From a bacterium (lineage in GTDB: Bacteria; Latescibacterota; Latescibacteria; Latescibacterales; Latescibacteraceae), in NCBI GenBank assembly GCA_021372535.1, contig JAJFUH010000047.1, positions 4,480-68,479 of the forward strand: a stretch of DNA of 64,000 nucleotides, given 5' to 3'. The notes beneath the pieces are model-generated. The model was not told the DNA's origin and ran no database searches. It saw only the letters and a program-made list of their open reading frames with translations. The first letter of the stretch is position 1. Every line of letters begins with the position of its first letter. The translations under genes were made by a program, and so were the position numbers. Below, in pieces: positions 34,575-44,700 of this stretch.

Positions 34575-36011
34575 ATGAAACGACGACGGTTTTTGAAGAC
34601 AATCGAGACGGGTGTTGCCGCATATGCCGGAGCCGGGTTGTTTGGATATGCCCTGCCGAATGGCGCCGAAGCGGCCGGAACCGGTGAAGGTATCAGTATT
34701 GCGGAGGGTTTATATTACATCGAAGAAGGAAAGAGCGGTAATACTATCCCCGAAATCAGGCCGGAGATTCTCGATAATCCCCATGCCGTGTTCCTTATCG
34801 AAACGCAGGTGGATGCAATCCGGGATAACCGCGGGTTTTTCCTCGAAGCACAGCCCCAGCTTCAGAATGCCGGTAAAAATGTCGCCGAGCAGGTGTTCAC
34901 GAAGGGTTCCCGTAAGGGAGGCTCGACCCTGATAAAGCCGAATTTCACCGATATGCCCGACAGCGTTCTCAGCCCCGTATGCGGAGTCAACACCTCGCCA
35001 GACTTCATCGCCGGTTTTGTCGAGGGGCTCCGCGATCTCGGGAATACGAACGTTATGGTGGGCGAGCGTGGCGGTGGAACGGTGAATCACAGAAAAGCCG
35101 GAACGTATGATGTTTTCGACAAACATGATATCAAGCTGATCGAGGCAAGCTACAAGCGGTTTTCTCATTACGATAAAAACGAGCTTAACTGGAATAAAGT
35201 ATCCGGGAAGCCCGTCGTATGGAAAAATATACCAACATTCCGTCCCATCGGCGATTCCGACAATCTCTTCATCAACATGCCGAAGCTCAAATGTCATAAT
35301 CTTGGGTTGACGACGCTGGCAATAAAAAATCTTCAGGGCAGCGTTCCTGCCGGGTACGGGCATTACTGTAACCAGTGGGCGGCGCTCGAATATCTCTGCA
35401 AAGATTCGTATAACATCGATTTCAAGCGTGACTTTGTCGAGAACTATTACCAGAACGTAGAGGCAGCCTTCCTCAAGCACCGTGCCGCCGGTTTCAAATA
35501 CTGGGATTATGAAAACGCATATCCGGTATACGAGAAAAAAGGCGGATGGGAAACATTCGGTAAAATCAGGAACGATGTGGAAAAGGTAAAGGAATTCATG
35601 AACGGCATCCCGGCGAACCTCATGTGGGATGAACAGTGGTGTCAGCGGGCTGTGGATTCGGCGCTTGCCATAAAACCCGGGATAAATATCATCGAAGGCG
35701 TTATCGGGAGGGACGGCAGCGGCTTCAATGTCGGGAAGGACGAGCTTGCGAATATCGTGGTTGTGGGCCTGTCTCCTCTTGAGGTCGATGCCGTGGGCTC
35801 GTACGTCATGGGTCAGAATCCATGCGAACTCCATTATACGAGGATTGCGAACGAGCGGGGACTCGGTGAGAACAATCCGGAAAAGATTGCGATCTATTGG
35901 ATCAGAAATAATGAAATCGTTCCCCTTAAATCACTCACGGAAATCAGGCGAACCCCCCTCGGCGTCAACATCCATACCTGGGCAGAAACGGGCAAACGTC
36001 TTTTCTGGTAA
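34575..36011 (+). CDS. Tat-exported DUF362-domain protein, paralogue 1
   Basis: 478 residues. The start follows GAGGAG and opens a twin-arginine signal: KRRRFLK, then a hydrophobic stretch AAYAGAGLFGYALP. The body matches DUF362 proteins: STLIKPNFTDMPDSVLSPVC, GNTNVMVGERGG, LFINMPKLKCHNLGLTTLAIKNLQG and EGVIGRDGSGFNVG. DUF362 proteins are often linked with iron-sulfur or metal cofactors; their activity is not established. The adjacent gene, 212 bp downstream, encodes a closely similar protein of identical length, so this is a tandem duplication. Confidence 0.88.
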   Translation: MKRRRFLKTIETGVAAYAGAGLFGYALPNGAEAAGTGEGISIAEGLYYIEEGKSGNTIPEIRPEILDNPHAVFLIETQVDAIRDNRGFFLEAQPQLQNAGKNVAEQVFTKGSRKGGSTLIKPNFTDMPDSVLSPVCGVNTSPDFIAGFVEGLRDLGNTNVMVGERGGGTVNHRKAGTYDVFDKHDIKLIEASYKRFSHYDKNELNWNKVSGKPVVWKNIPTFRPIGDSDNLFINMPKLKCHNLGLTTLAIKNLQGSVPAGYGHYCNQWAALEYLCKDSYNIDFKRDFVENYYQNVEAAFLKHRAAGFKYWDYENAYPVYEKKGGWETFGKIRNDVEKVKEFMNGIPANLMWDEQWCQRAVDSALAIKPGINIIEGVIGRDGSGFNVGKDELANIVVVGLSPLEVDAVGSYVMGQNPCELHYTRIANERGLGENNPEKIAIYWIRNNEIVPLKSLTEIRRTPLGVNIHTWAETGKRLFW

Positions 36012-36140
36012 TATGGTTTACGAAAATACTATCGACGCTCCGGGGAATGAGTGTAAAGAGAGTGTCGTAATGGTTACATTATATTCTTATAAAAATCAAG
36101 TATATAAATTGTTTCCCGAGACTTTTGCCTTGAAACAACT

Positions 36141-36168
36141 TTGATTTCCACTGAATAATTGTTATATT
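36141..36168 (+). promoter_or_regulatory. Candidate promoter of the second DUF362 gene
   Basis: TTGATT and TATATT are separated by 16 bases, about 55 bases before the start at 36224. It suggests that the downstream paralogue has its own promoter. The match is good but unconfirmed. Confidence 0.4.
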
Positions 36169-36223
36169 TAAAAGCTGAATTGTAATTATTAAAAAAGCAA
36201 AAAAAGAATTATGAGGAGGAACG

Positions 36224-37660
36224 ATGCAGCGAAGAGAATTTATACAGAAGACCGCAGTCGGTTCCACTGCTCTGGCCGGTGCCGGGCTGTTCGGGTATGC
36301 CATGCCGATGCCCGCGGAAGCTTTCGGAACAGGCGGCGGAATTGATGTCGCGGAAGGTCTCTCCATTCTGGAACAGGGTAAGGAAAAAAATATCATGCCT
36401 GAAATCAGGCCTGAGATTCGTAATAATCCACGAGCGGTATTCCTGATTGAAACGCATGTCGATTCCCCGCGCGACGAACGGGGCTTTTTTACCGAAGCAC
36501 GTCCCCAGCTCGAAGAAACGGGGAAAAATGTCGTACCCCGGATTTTTGTAAAAGGCTCGAAAAAAGGTGGTTCGACCATAGTGAGGCCGAACTTCACCAC
36601 AGTGCCTGACGATGTTTTGAGCCCGGTCTGCGGCATCAACACATCGTGCGATTTCATTGCCGGTTTTATCGAGGGACTCCGTGAGCTCGGCAATACGAAT
36701 GTGATCACCTCCGCTCGGGGAACTTCGGTTCAGAATCACCGGAAAAACGGTATCTACGATGTATTCGACAGGCATAATATAAACCTGATAGAAGCGAATT
36801 ACCGTCGGTTTTCCGATTATGAAAAGACCGATCTCAACTGGCACAAAGTCCCCGGAAAGCCCATGGTCTGGAAAAATATCCCGACATACCGTCCCATCGG
36901 CGACAAAGACAATTTCTTCATCAACATGCCGAAGCTCAAATGCCATAATCTGGGTCTGACGACGCTTTCCATTAAAAATCTCCAGGGAGTTGTACCCACC
37001 GGTTACGGCCATTACTGCAATAGCTGGGCATCACTCGAATTTTTGTGCAAACGATCTTATATGGTCAATTTCGACCGTGATTTCGTAAAGGATTATTATC
37101 AGAATGTGGAGTCCGCATTCCTCAAACACCGTGCCGAGGGATTCAAACACTGGGATATCGAGAATGCCTATCCCGTCTATGAAAAAAAGGGCGGATGGGA
37201 GGCCTTTAAAAAGGTCAAGGACAATCCCGATGATTTCAAGGAATTTACGAAAGACCTGCCGTCGCAGCTCATGTGGGATGAGCAGTGGACGCAGCGTGCG
37301 CTCGATTCCGCCTCGGCGATTATCCCCGATATCAATATAATCGAGGGTGTCATCGGCAGGGACGGCAGCGGATTCAATACCGGCAGGGATGAAATCTGCG
37401 ATGTACTCGTTATCGGTCTGTCAAAAGTCGAGGTTGACTCCATCGGCTCTTACATCATGGGTCATGATCCTGCGCAGCTTCCCTATACGAGGGTAGCAAG
37501 AGAGCGCGGGCTCGGCGAATGCGACCCGTCCAAGATCGACCTCTACTGGATACATGAAAACGAAGTGACTCCCATCAGGGACCTTGCCGAGATAAAACGC
37601 ACGCCGCTCGGTGTCAACATGCATACCTGGGCCGAGACCGGTAAACGGCTCTTCTGGTAA
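36224..37660 (+). CDS. Tat-exported DUF362-domain protein, paralogue 2
   Basis: 478 residues with a GAGGA ribosome site and a twin-arginine-type leader (QRREFIQK, hydrophobic run to PMPAEA). It matches its upstream neighbour almost throughout. Shared blocks are GGSTIVRPNFTTVPDDVLSP, NFFINMPKLKCHNLGLTTLS, YENVYPVYEKKGGWE-like, and the final GVNMHTWAETGKRLFW. Cysteines in SPVCGI and KLKCHN are conserved between the two copies, which hints at functional importance. A strong terminator follows directly. Confidence 0.88.
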   Translation: MQRREFIQKTAVGSTALAGAGLFGYAMPMPAEAFGTGGGIDVAEGLSILEQGKEKNIMPEIRPEIRNNPRAVFLIETHVDSPRDERGFFTEARPQLEETGKNVVPRIFVKGSKKGGSTIVRPNFTTVPDDVLSPVCGINTSCDFIAGFIEGLRELGNTNVITSARGTSVQNHRKNGIYDVFDRHNINLIEANYRRFSDYEKTDLNWHKVPGKPMVWKNIPTYRPIGDKDNFFINMPKLKCHNLGLTTLSIKNLQGVVPTGYGHYCNSWASLEFLCKRSYMVNFDRDFVKDYYQNVESAFLKHRAEGFKHWDIENAYPVYEKKGGWEAFKKVKDNPDDFKEFTKDLPSQLMWDEQWTQRALDSASAIIPDINIIEGVIGRDGSGFNTGRDEICDVLVIGLSKVEVDSIGSYIMGHDPAQLPYTRVARERGLGECDPSKIDLYWIHENEVTPIRDLAEIKRTPLGVNMHTWAETGKRLFW

Positions 37661-37683
37661 ACGTTCAGGACAATATACCACAG

Positions 37684-37719
37684 AAAATCCCCGTCGGAGC
37701 TATGGCGGGGATTTTTTTT
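37684..37719 (+). terminator. Rho-independent terminator after the DUF362 pair
   Basis: AAAATCCCCG and CGGGGATTTT form the stem, with TCGGAGCTATGG as the loop and eight T as the tail, 24 bases after the stop codon. Confidence 0.9.
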
Positions 37720-37805
37720 GATACCATATATGTATCTGGAAATCCAGTTTGATAAGCATAGAAAACTTTTTAAAATTATAATTGATAATTACTTCCGATA
37801 GTATG

Positions 37806-37918
37806 TGATCCCCTCTGTCTGCGGCATCCCCCCTTTTTTTAAGGAGGGAGCGGCTTTGGGGTACTTTTTATCCCCCTTTCTTTTTATAAGGGAGAAACGG
37901 CGAAGCCGAGGGGGATCA
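37806..37918. repeat. MITE-like intergenic element with terminal inverted repeats
   Basis: TGATCCCCTC at one end and GAGGGGGATCA at the other bracket about 113 bp of internal sub-palindromes: CCCCCCTTTTTTTAAGGAGG, and CCCCCTTTCTTTTTATAAGG. No open frame is present. It occupies the 533-bp gap between the DUF362 terminator and the MliC-like gene. The rest of that gap (37920-38150) is AT-rich with a CCACGGATATACACG-type repeat fragment and no gene. Confidence 0.6.
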
Positions 37919-38193
37919 ATTACCTCAGCTGATTTAACTGGATAACCGGATAATTGTATCTACCACGGATATACACGTATGAACGCGGATAAACAGTTTA
38001 AGTACAGATTCATCATGTATATTCGGAAAATTCTTAAGTTTCAATGAAACTTTTATAATAGTATGAAGAGGCGATGTCACTGATAACGGGCGAATGAAGG
38101 TTGAAACTGATTATATGAAAATACACGGATAAATTTAAAGTTGCAGGTCAGGCATCGCTCTATGTTGTCGCCCGCGCCATTTTATTTATCATG

Positions 38194-38574
38194 TCATTTT
38201 TTCTCGGGGGCTTCCCGTAATTCCTGGTATTTCGTTGTCCAGTTCCCCTCCGTGTCCCTGACATCGACACGGACCGTTCCCTGATGAGTCCACCACACGA
38301 GTTCTCTCTCATCGGTATACCGTACGCCCGAGGCGGAGACAACTTGCGGTAACGTGTATTCCCGACCATCGGGCATCTTTAATTTGACAAAATGGAGGCT
38401 GCCATCGGACAGGGAACCATATCTCGCCACAAAGCGATCCCCCTGCTCGCTTATGTATTGTACAGGCTTTCCGATGTCCACTGTCAATGTTTTCTGACGC
38501 AGGCTTGTGGCGCAACTGCACAGGGTTATGGTAAGTATGCTTACGGCTGTTATTGCCGTTTTTCGTCCGAACAT
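38194..38574 (-). CDS. MliC-like lysozyme-inhibitor-type lipoprotein
   Basis: 126 residues from ATG 38574 (AAGGGA upstream). The signal peptide ends in a lipobox (TLCSCAT). The mature domain resembles the MliC/PliC inhibitors of C-type lysozyme (COG3895). Strands with DRFVARYGSLSDGSLHFVKL lead into the diagnostic LPQVVSASGVRYTDERELVWW and a GTVRVD strand. The SGxRY...W motif contains residues that insert into lysozyme in characterised MliC. It lies in a two-gene minus-strand unit with shikimate kinase upstream. Confidence 0.75.
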   Translation of the reverse strand: MFGRKTAITAVSILTITLCSCATSLRQKTLTVDIGKPVQYISEQGDRFVARYGSLSDGSLHFVKLKMPDGREYTLPQVVSASGVRYTDERELVWWTHQGTVRVDVRDTEGNWTTKYQELREAPEKK

Positions 38575-38654
38575 AGTGTGTTCCCTTTTTTGTTTGCCGT
38601 ACTGCTGTTTATGTTCCGGATTTCCCATATTAAACATAAACGGAGTTACCGGTA

Positions 38655-39164
38655 TCACGCGTTCTGCAGCATGGCGGTGAGGTTGTCAGCGATTTCAAGC
38701 TGGCTCTTCGTCCCGCAGTCCATCACGATATCCGCATACTTTCGGTAGAGCGGCTCGCGTTCCCGCCATACGTCCCCGATGCTCCTGCCGGGGGTTTTCA
38801 CGATTCCCCGAGAAAACACATCGATCCGTGCCATGATAAGCCCTATCGGTGTGTCGAGAAAAACGACAATCCCCGATTCCCTGAGATATGTTATCGCCCT
38901 GCTGCTCAGCACGACGCTCCCGCCGGGGGCGATGACGGTATCCCGCGTTGTCAGGCCGGTGATGTATCGCTCCTCGATCGCGAGGAATTCTTCCATACCG
39001 CGCCTGTCGATGATTTCCTGGAGAGACATACCCTCGCCGGTCTGAATGAGGAGGTCGGTGTCCACAAACGTGCGGCACAGCGTTTTGGCGAGTATTACGC
39101 CGACTGTAGACTTTCCCGACCCGGGCATGCCGGTGAGGATGATATTGTCTGAAGTAGTTTTCAT
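38655..39164 (-). CDS. aroK: Shikimate kinase
   Basis: 169-residue cytoplasmic P-loop kinase that converts shikimate to shikimate-3-phosphate. Walker A is GMPGSGKSTVG (residues about 12-22). Also seen are the shikimate-binding VDTDLLIQ, FLAIEERYI, the VIAPGGSVVL loop, and the lid arginine region (TPGRSIGDVWREREPLY). Length is typical (about 170). The GGS in place of the common GGG motif is a conservative variant. No other aro gene is in the window. Confidence 0.92.
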   Translation of the reverse strand: MKTTSDNIILTGMPGSGKSTVGVILAKTLCRTFVDTDLLIQTGEGMSLQEIIDRRGMEEFLAIEERYITGLTTRDTVIAPGGSVVLSSRAITYLRESGIVVFLDTPIGLIMARIDVFSRGIVKTPGRSIGDVWREREPLYRKYADIVMDCGTKSQLEIADNLTAMLQNA

Positions 39165-39274
39165 GAGTTTTCTTTTTAGAGAGATATGATGAGTTATATT
39201 ACACTCTGAATATATAACGTTTATGCTCCGATTTGAAAGAGATAATCCTGATGTGTTTATCGTATATCACTGTT

Positions 39275-40690
39275 TCATTTAACCATCACCATTTTCCCCG
39301 TTGTCGTCATCCCGCCGCAGGTCAGCCGGGCGAAGTAGATACCCGCCGAAACCGAGTTGCCGCTGTCGTCCCTGCCGTCCCACACGGTGGTGTGATGACC
39401 GGCAGCCATATTCTCCGAAACGAGCTCGCGGACTTTCTGCCCGGCTATATTGTAGATGATCAGGTCAGACTGTCCGGCTTCCGGCAGTGTAAACTCGATA
39501 GTGGTCGAGGGGTTGAAGGGGTTGGGGAAGGAGCGGATGAGGGGGAGAGGTTCCGGTTTCGATTCGTTTGTTTCGACATCCGTCGCTCCATAAGGATCGA
39601 AACTCAGGATATAACCTCCTGTCATGCATATCCACACCACACCGTCAAGATCGACAGCGCAGTCCACAGATTTCAGCGGTTCTCCCGTATAATCATCGGG
39701 AAGCTTTACATGACTGTCGAGATCGTATTGAAACCAGTTGGCTCCGTTATAACAGAGCAGGTAATAATCGGACAGGAACCATTTCTCGCCATGTTTCCCG
39801 AAAACAGTTTTATGGATGTTGAGGCCGGCTTCCTGAGACGCAAGGTCATAAAATGTCCGCGTTTTATCGTCATAGCTCCATACAACGCCGTTGCCGCCGA
39901 ACCATTTGACGTTATCCGGGCCGACATCCACGGAATATACATCGACCAGCCTTGACGAGAGAAACGGTTCTTCATCGGTGAGACGCCATGCGCCTTCAGA
40001 CGCTATATACCAAACCACATCATTATTATCAACAGCAAGATCATAGGCTCCGTAAACTTTTTTTTTCTTGGTCCATGATACATCTATTGTTCCAAATATA
40101 TGAACTTGCCTTTCCCACTCATTATCATCAAAACTTATAATTCCATACACTTCATGTGAAATCCACTTTCTACTTTTATAATCCACTTTTAAAGAATTAA
40201 TGAAAACAACCCACCCTTCTTGATCACCGGTAGAAAAAATTGCATGATAACTGCTGTTTTGAAAGTCAATAAATTGATTACCATCATAAGCGCGAATTAT
40301 ATCAAAGTTTAGATAAAGACCTTCATGTACAGAAATGCGAAACCAATATTGATTATTTTTATCTATAGCAATTTGTGTAATATCATTAAAATCATAATAT
40401 CTATCATCATAAAACTGTATTTTTCCCCATGATTGTCCATTATAAGTAAAAACTCCATTACGGGAACCAAACCATTTTATATTAGATGAATCTACCCCAA
40501 CAGAATAATATTCTCTTTTAATAGTTGAAGGATGAACATTGCCACCATCATTAATAATATCAAAAGTGCTGTCACTTGAACTGCAATATAACCATAAACC
40601 TATTGATGGATTTTTAATAGGAATTATGTTTTGAGCCAAAACATAATTACATAATATCATGTAAAATAGCAGTATATATTTTTTTCTCAT
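39275..40690 (-). CDS. Secreted propeller protein with T9SS-type C-terminal sorting domain
   Basis: 471 residues with signal peptide MRKKYILLFYMILCNYVLAQ. The body contains repeated propeller blades of the two-component-regulator type (NIKWFGSRNGVFTYNGQSWG, DGVVWICMTGGYILSFD). The C-terminal 85 residues are a FlgD-like/type IX secretion sorting domain: FPNPFNPSTTIEFTLPEAG, ending ARLTCGGMTTTGKMVMVK. The N-terminal half (about 40040-40690) is markedly AT-rich and asparagine/isoleucine-rich, while the C-terminal half has the window's usual GC. The gene therefore looks mosaic. A 28-bp perfect palindrome precedes the start. Confidence 0.82.
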   Translation of the reverse strand: MRKKYILLFYMILCNYVLAQNIIPIKNPSIGLWLYCSSSDSTFDIINDGGNVHPSTIKREYYSVGVDSSNIKWFGSRNGVFTYNGQSWGKIQFYDDRYYDFNDITQIAIDKNNQYWFRISVHEGLYLNFDIIRAYDGNQFIDFQNSSYHAIFSTGDQEGWVVFINSLKVDYKSRKWISHEVYGIISFDDNEWERQVHIFGTIDVSWTKKKKVYGAYDLAVDNNDVVWYIASEGAWRLTDEEPFLSSRLVDVYSVDVGPDNVKWFGGNGVVWSYDDKTRTFYDLASQEAGLNIHKTVFGKHGEKWFLSDYYLLCYNGANWFQYDLDSHVKLPDDYTGEPLKSVDCAVDLDGVVWICMTGGYILSFDPYGATDVETNESKPEPLPLIRSFPNPFNPSTTIEFTLPEAGQSDLIIYNIAGQKVRELVSENMAAGHHTTVWDGRDDSGNSVSAGIYFARLTCGGMTTTGKMVMVK

Positions 40691-40702
40691 TTACTTACCA
40701 TC

Positions 40703-40730
40703 TGAAGAGGGGATATATATCCCCTCTTCA
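40703..40730. repeat. Perfect 28-bp palindrome upstream of the propeller gene
   Basis: TGAAGAGGGGATAT and its exact reverse complement abut with no spacer, 13 bases before the propeller start and 12 bases after the preceding remnant's stop. It would form a strong hairpin or a dimer-binding operator. There is no T-run, so termination is unlikely. Confidence 0.7.
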
Positions 40731-40742
40731 ATTGAAATAATT

Positions 40743-41421
40743 TTAGAAATAGAGCCACCACTTTGAGTTAAAGAGCTTATCATAGGCAACGATGGTATAG
40801 TCATCTGTATAATGCAGAATCTTACTATCTCCGGTATCGTCATTGTGTTTGACAAGATAGATGAAATTTGCATTTCCTGCCATGCTCAGGAGATTGGTCG
40901 ATGATGAAAACGAATCGCTCGTTGTATTTGTCAGCGACAACGGGTTGGCAAGTGTTTGATAATATATTCGTACATTATAGGGCGATGTCGTTTCTTTCAC
41001 CCCTATCATGAGTTTTTTGCTTGCCCCGAGCCAGAAACATAGTGCGGAAATATATTTCCCCGATGTCGGGCCATAAATCCTGTTCACAGACAGGGTATTG
41101 TTACTGATCGTTCCTCGACACTCCCCGCGGTGTTCCGACCCAGAGAACACCATCCTTATCGAAAGCCAGTTCGCGTGCCTCGTTGTTCACAAGCCCGTCC
41201 TTTTCACCATACACCGTCCAACTCGCGCCGTCATACCGCGCCACTCCGCCGCCGTCGGTGCCGAACCACAGCACACCGTTCGCATCCTCGGCAATCGCCC
41301 GTACTTCGTTTGCCGGGAGACCGTCCGCCGTGGTGAACTGTCGCCAGCTTCCGTCTCCGGCTGCCGCAACTGCGGACAGACATACTGCGATAATAAATGC
41401 ACAGAATAATCGTTTTTTCAT
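40743..41421 (-). pseudogene. Truncated propeller gene followed by an out-of-frame remnant
   Basis: From ATG 41421 (GGGGG upstream) a signal peptide (LFCAFIIAVCLSAVAAAGD) and two propeller blades (WRQFTTADGLPANEVRAIAE; DANGVLWFGTDGGG) stop at 41101 after only 106 residues. A different frame (40743-41153) then continues with SNNTLSVNRIYGPTSGKYIS and later FNSKWWLYF, unrelated in style. Complete propellers of this class have many more blades. The likeliest reading is a disrupted gene whose middle was replaced; the GC-rich start here and the GC-rich end at 39275-40040 may be the two ends of one ancestral gene. A short functional protein from 41101-41421 cannot be excluded. Confidence 0.55.
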
Positions 41422-41682
41422 GATTTTACCCCCATTTTTGATGGTTTTTACATATTTGACGGATATATTCCGCCATAAACATCATTTATTGCGGGTATAA
41501 ACGATATATTTGTACACGTAAGAGGTGTTTATTATCTAAAAAATATGCCTTATATCACCAGTATAATGAACAGTATTATATGGGTACTAATATATTGAGG
41601 AAGGTAATGAAATAAAATGTGATGCAGATCACAAAATTTGAAAATAATGAGAAAATATTTGCTGATATTGGTTAAATCGTAT

Positions 41683-41723
41683 AAAAAATCCGGCAGCACC
41701 GTTACCGTTCGGTGCTGCCGGAT
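41683..41723 (-). terminator. Rho-independent terminator of ileS
   Basis: On the minus strand AATCCGGCAGCACCG pairs with CGGTGCTGCCGGATT around an eight-base loop, followed by TTTTTTAT. It lies 26 bases past the ileS stop. The rest of the 327-bp gap (41422-41680) is AT-rich without a recognisable gene. Confidence 0.9.
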
Positions 41724-41748
41724 TCTGTTTTGCGTGTTCGTGGATACC

Positions 41749-44700
41749 CTACTTCTTCGCCAGCATGATCTCCATCTCGTCGCCCTGGATATCGACCTTT
41801 TCCGTGTATAACGGCTCGGTGAGCGCGCCGAGGTTGAGCTCGGTGGCGAGCACTTCTGTCTTGATGAAGTCCTTGTGTTTCGTGATCGCTTCCCTGAGAT
41901 CGCCCTGAACATTGAGACCGAGCCTGATACGGTCGTCGGGGACGAGGTCGGCCTCACGGCGTGCGTTCTGCACGAGGCGGATGACATCGCGGGCAAGCCC
42001 CTCGAGCTCGAGGCTGCGGTCGATATGGAGGTCCAGACAGGCGAACAGCCCTCCGTCCGACATGCAGGCGTGCCCTTCCTCGGCGATAATCCGCAGTTCG
42101 AACTCACCCGGCTCGATGACTTCGCCGGCGGCAAGGAGTGTTCCGTCCTCCTGAATGACACCGCTGCCCGATTTGACCGCCGCGAGGACATCCTTCATCT
42201 TCTTTCCGAGGCGGGGGCCGAGAACGCGGGCGTCCACGGCGATTTCCTGACGGCCCATCACACCGACATCGTCGGTGAAGCTCACATTCTTCACATTGAG
42301 CTCGTCCATGATTATCTCGGTGTACGGCTCGGCGAGATGGGCATCCTTACCGGCGATAATGACCTCGATGAGGGGCTGGCGAACCCTGATGCGGTTCTGG
42401 TGACGGACGCCGTGACCGAGGGAGCACACTCTTCTTACCGCATCCATGCGCCGCAGGATAGTTTCATTCAGCGACAGTTCCGATGGCTTTGGCCAGTCGG
42501 CGAGGTGAACCGACCGCTTGTCCGTCAGGTTACGATACATGGACTCGACCGTGAACGGTAAGAGCGGCGCAGTCATCCTGCATGCCGTCACGAGCACCAT
42601 ATAGAGCGTATCGTACGCATCCTTCTTGTCGCTGTCCGATTCGCTCTTCCAGAACCGGCGGCGGTTTCTCCGGATATACCAGTTGGTGAGAATTTCCATG
42701 AACTCCTCGATGATCGAGCATGCGCCTGGGATATCGTACGTATCCATGGACGCGGTCACTTTTTCGAGCGTTTCCGAGAGCTTGGAGATGATGTATACAT
42801 CCATCTCGTTCACGGAATCCGTTCGTATGACCGGCCGGTAACCGTCGATGTTAGCGTACAGCACAAGGAAGTAGTATGAATTCCAGAGGGGAGACAGCGC
42901 CCCTTTCTGCGCCTGCATGATGGCCTTGCCCTCCTGATCGAGCTGGAGATTGCCGCCGCGCAGAATGGAATTGTTCATGAGGAACCACCGGAGTGTATCG
43001 GAGCCGATGGATTCCATGACATCGTCGAGCGGGGGATAATTTCTGAGCCGTTTTGACAGCTTCTGCCCGTTTTCATCGAGCACGACGCCGTGGCAGATGC
43101 TGTTGAGGAATGCGGGCTTGCCGAACAGTCCGGTCGAGAGCACGATGAGCGTATAGAACCAGCCCCGTGTCTGGGCAATGTATTCGACAATGAAGTCGGC
43201 CGGGAAATTGTTCTCGAACCACGTTTTGTTCTCGAACGGGTAATGCACCTGGGCGTAGGGCATCGATCCCGATTCGAACCAGCAGTCGAGGACATCCTCG
43301 ATACGCCTGATAGTCCCCCCGCAGTCGGGGCAGGGACGGGTGAGCTCGTCAACGTACGGCCGGTGAAGATCGGTGATTTTTGTGCCGAAATCGTTCTCCA
43401 TGTCCGCTATGGAACCATAAACGTCGCGGTGCCCGCACTGCCTGTTATCGCACTCCCATACGGGAAGCGGCGTACCCCAGTAACGGTTGCGTGAGATCGA
43501 CCAGTCGCGCGCTTCGGCAATCCATCGCCCGAACTGGCCGTCCCGGATGTGTTCGGGTATCCAGTTTATCTGCTGGTTGAGTTCGAGCATGCGATCCTTG
43601 ATGGCGGTGACCTTCACATACCATGAAGGGAATGCCCGGTAGATGAGCGGCGTATCGCACCGCCAGCAGAATGGGTAATTGTGCTCGATGGTATCGTGGC
43701 GGACGAGAACTCCTTCGTCCCTGAGACGGCGGATGATGTCACGGTTGGCGTCGAACACATTCATGCCTTTGTAATCGGGGACGCGCTCGTCGAACATGCC
43801 CTGATAATCGACCGGCGTGATGGTCGGGATGCCGTTGGCGTCGCAGAGTTTCTGGTCATCCTCGCCGAATCCCGGGGCCATGTGAACAATACCCGTGCCG
43901 TCCTCGGTGGTGACAAAGTCCCCGGCCATGATGGTAAACGCATTCGGGGTATCGGCAAAATAATCGAACATCGGAATGTAGGTAAGCCCCACAAGCTCCG
44001 ATCCCTTGAGGGTTTTCACCTTCTCGGCGTTCTGGAGCTGTTTTTTGTATGCCTCGACGCGTTCCACGGCGATGAGATAGTGGGTATTCCCTTCGCGGAA
44101 AAGCGCATAATCGATGTTCGCGCCAACTGCGATGCCGAGGTTCGATGGGAGCGTCCACGGGGTCGTCGTCCATACGAGCAGACTCGTGTTCGCGGGCAGC
44201 CTGTCCGAATCATTGAGCCTGAAAAGCACCGTAATGGCAGGGTCCTGTTTGGGACGGGTCGAGTTGTCGATGCGGGTTTCAAAGTTGGAAAGCGGCGTTT
44301 CGCACCGGGTGCAGTAGGCAAGCACCCGTGATCCTTCATAGATAAGCCCCTTGTCGTAGAGAGACTTGAATGCCCAGAGAACGCTTTCCATGTAGTCCGT
44401 GTCCATGGTCTTGTAGTCGTTCTTGAAATCGACCCATCGGCCCTGACGGGTTACCACGCGCTCCCATTCGTCGACATACTTGAGGACGAGACTCCGGCAA
44501 CCCTCGTTAAAGCGGGCCATGCCATAATCGAGAATCTGAACCCTGCCGTGGATACCGGCGGTTTTTTCCATCTCCATTTCGGCGGGAAGACCATGACAGT
44601 CCCATCCGAACCTGCGGGAAACATGACAGCCCTGCATGGTTTTATAACGGGGGACGACATCCTTGACATAACCGGTAAGTACGTGGCCATAATGGGGCAG

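Noticed and set aside
34710-35834. 374-codon minus-strand frame opposite the first DUF362 gene, with a similar one opposite the second
   Set aside because: Both mirror the paralogous DUF362 genes, so their resemblance to each other comes from the sense-strand duplication.
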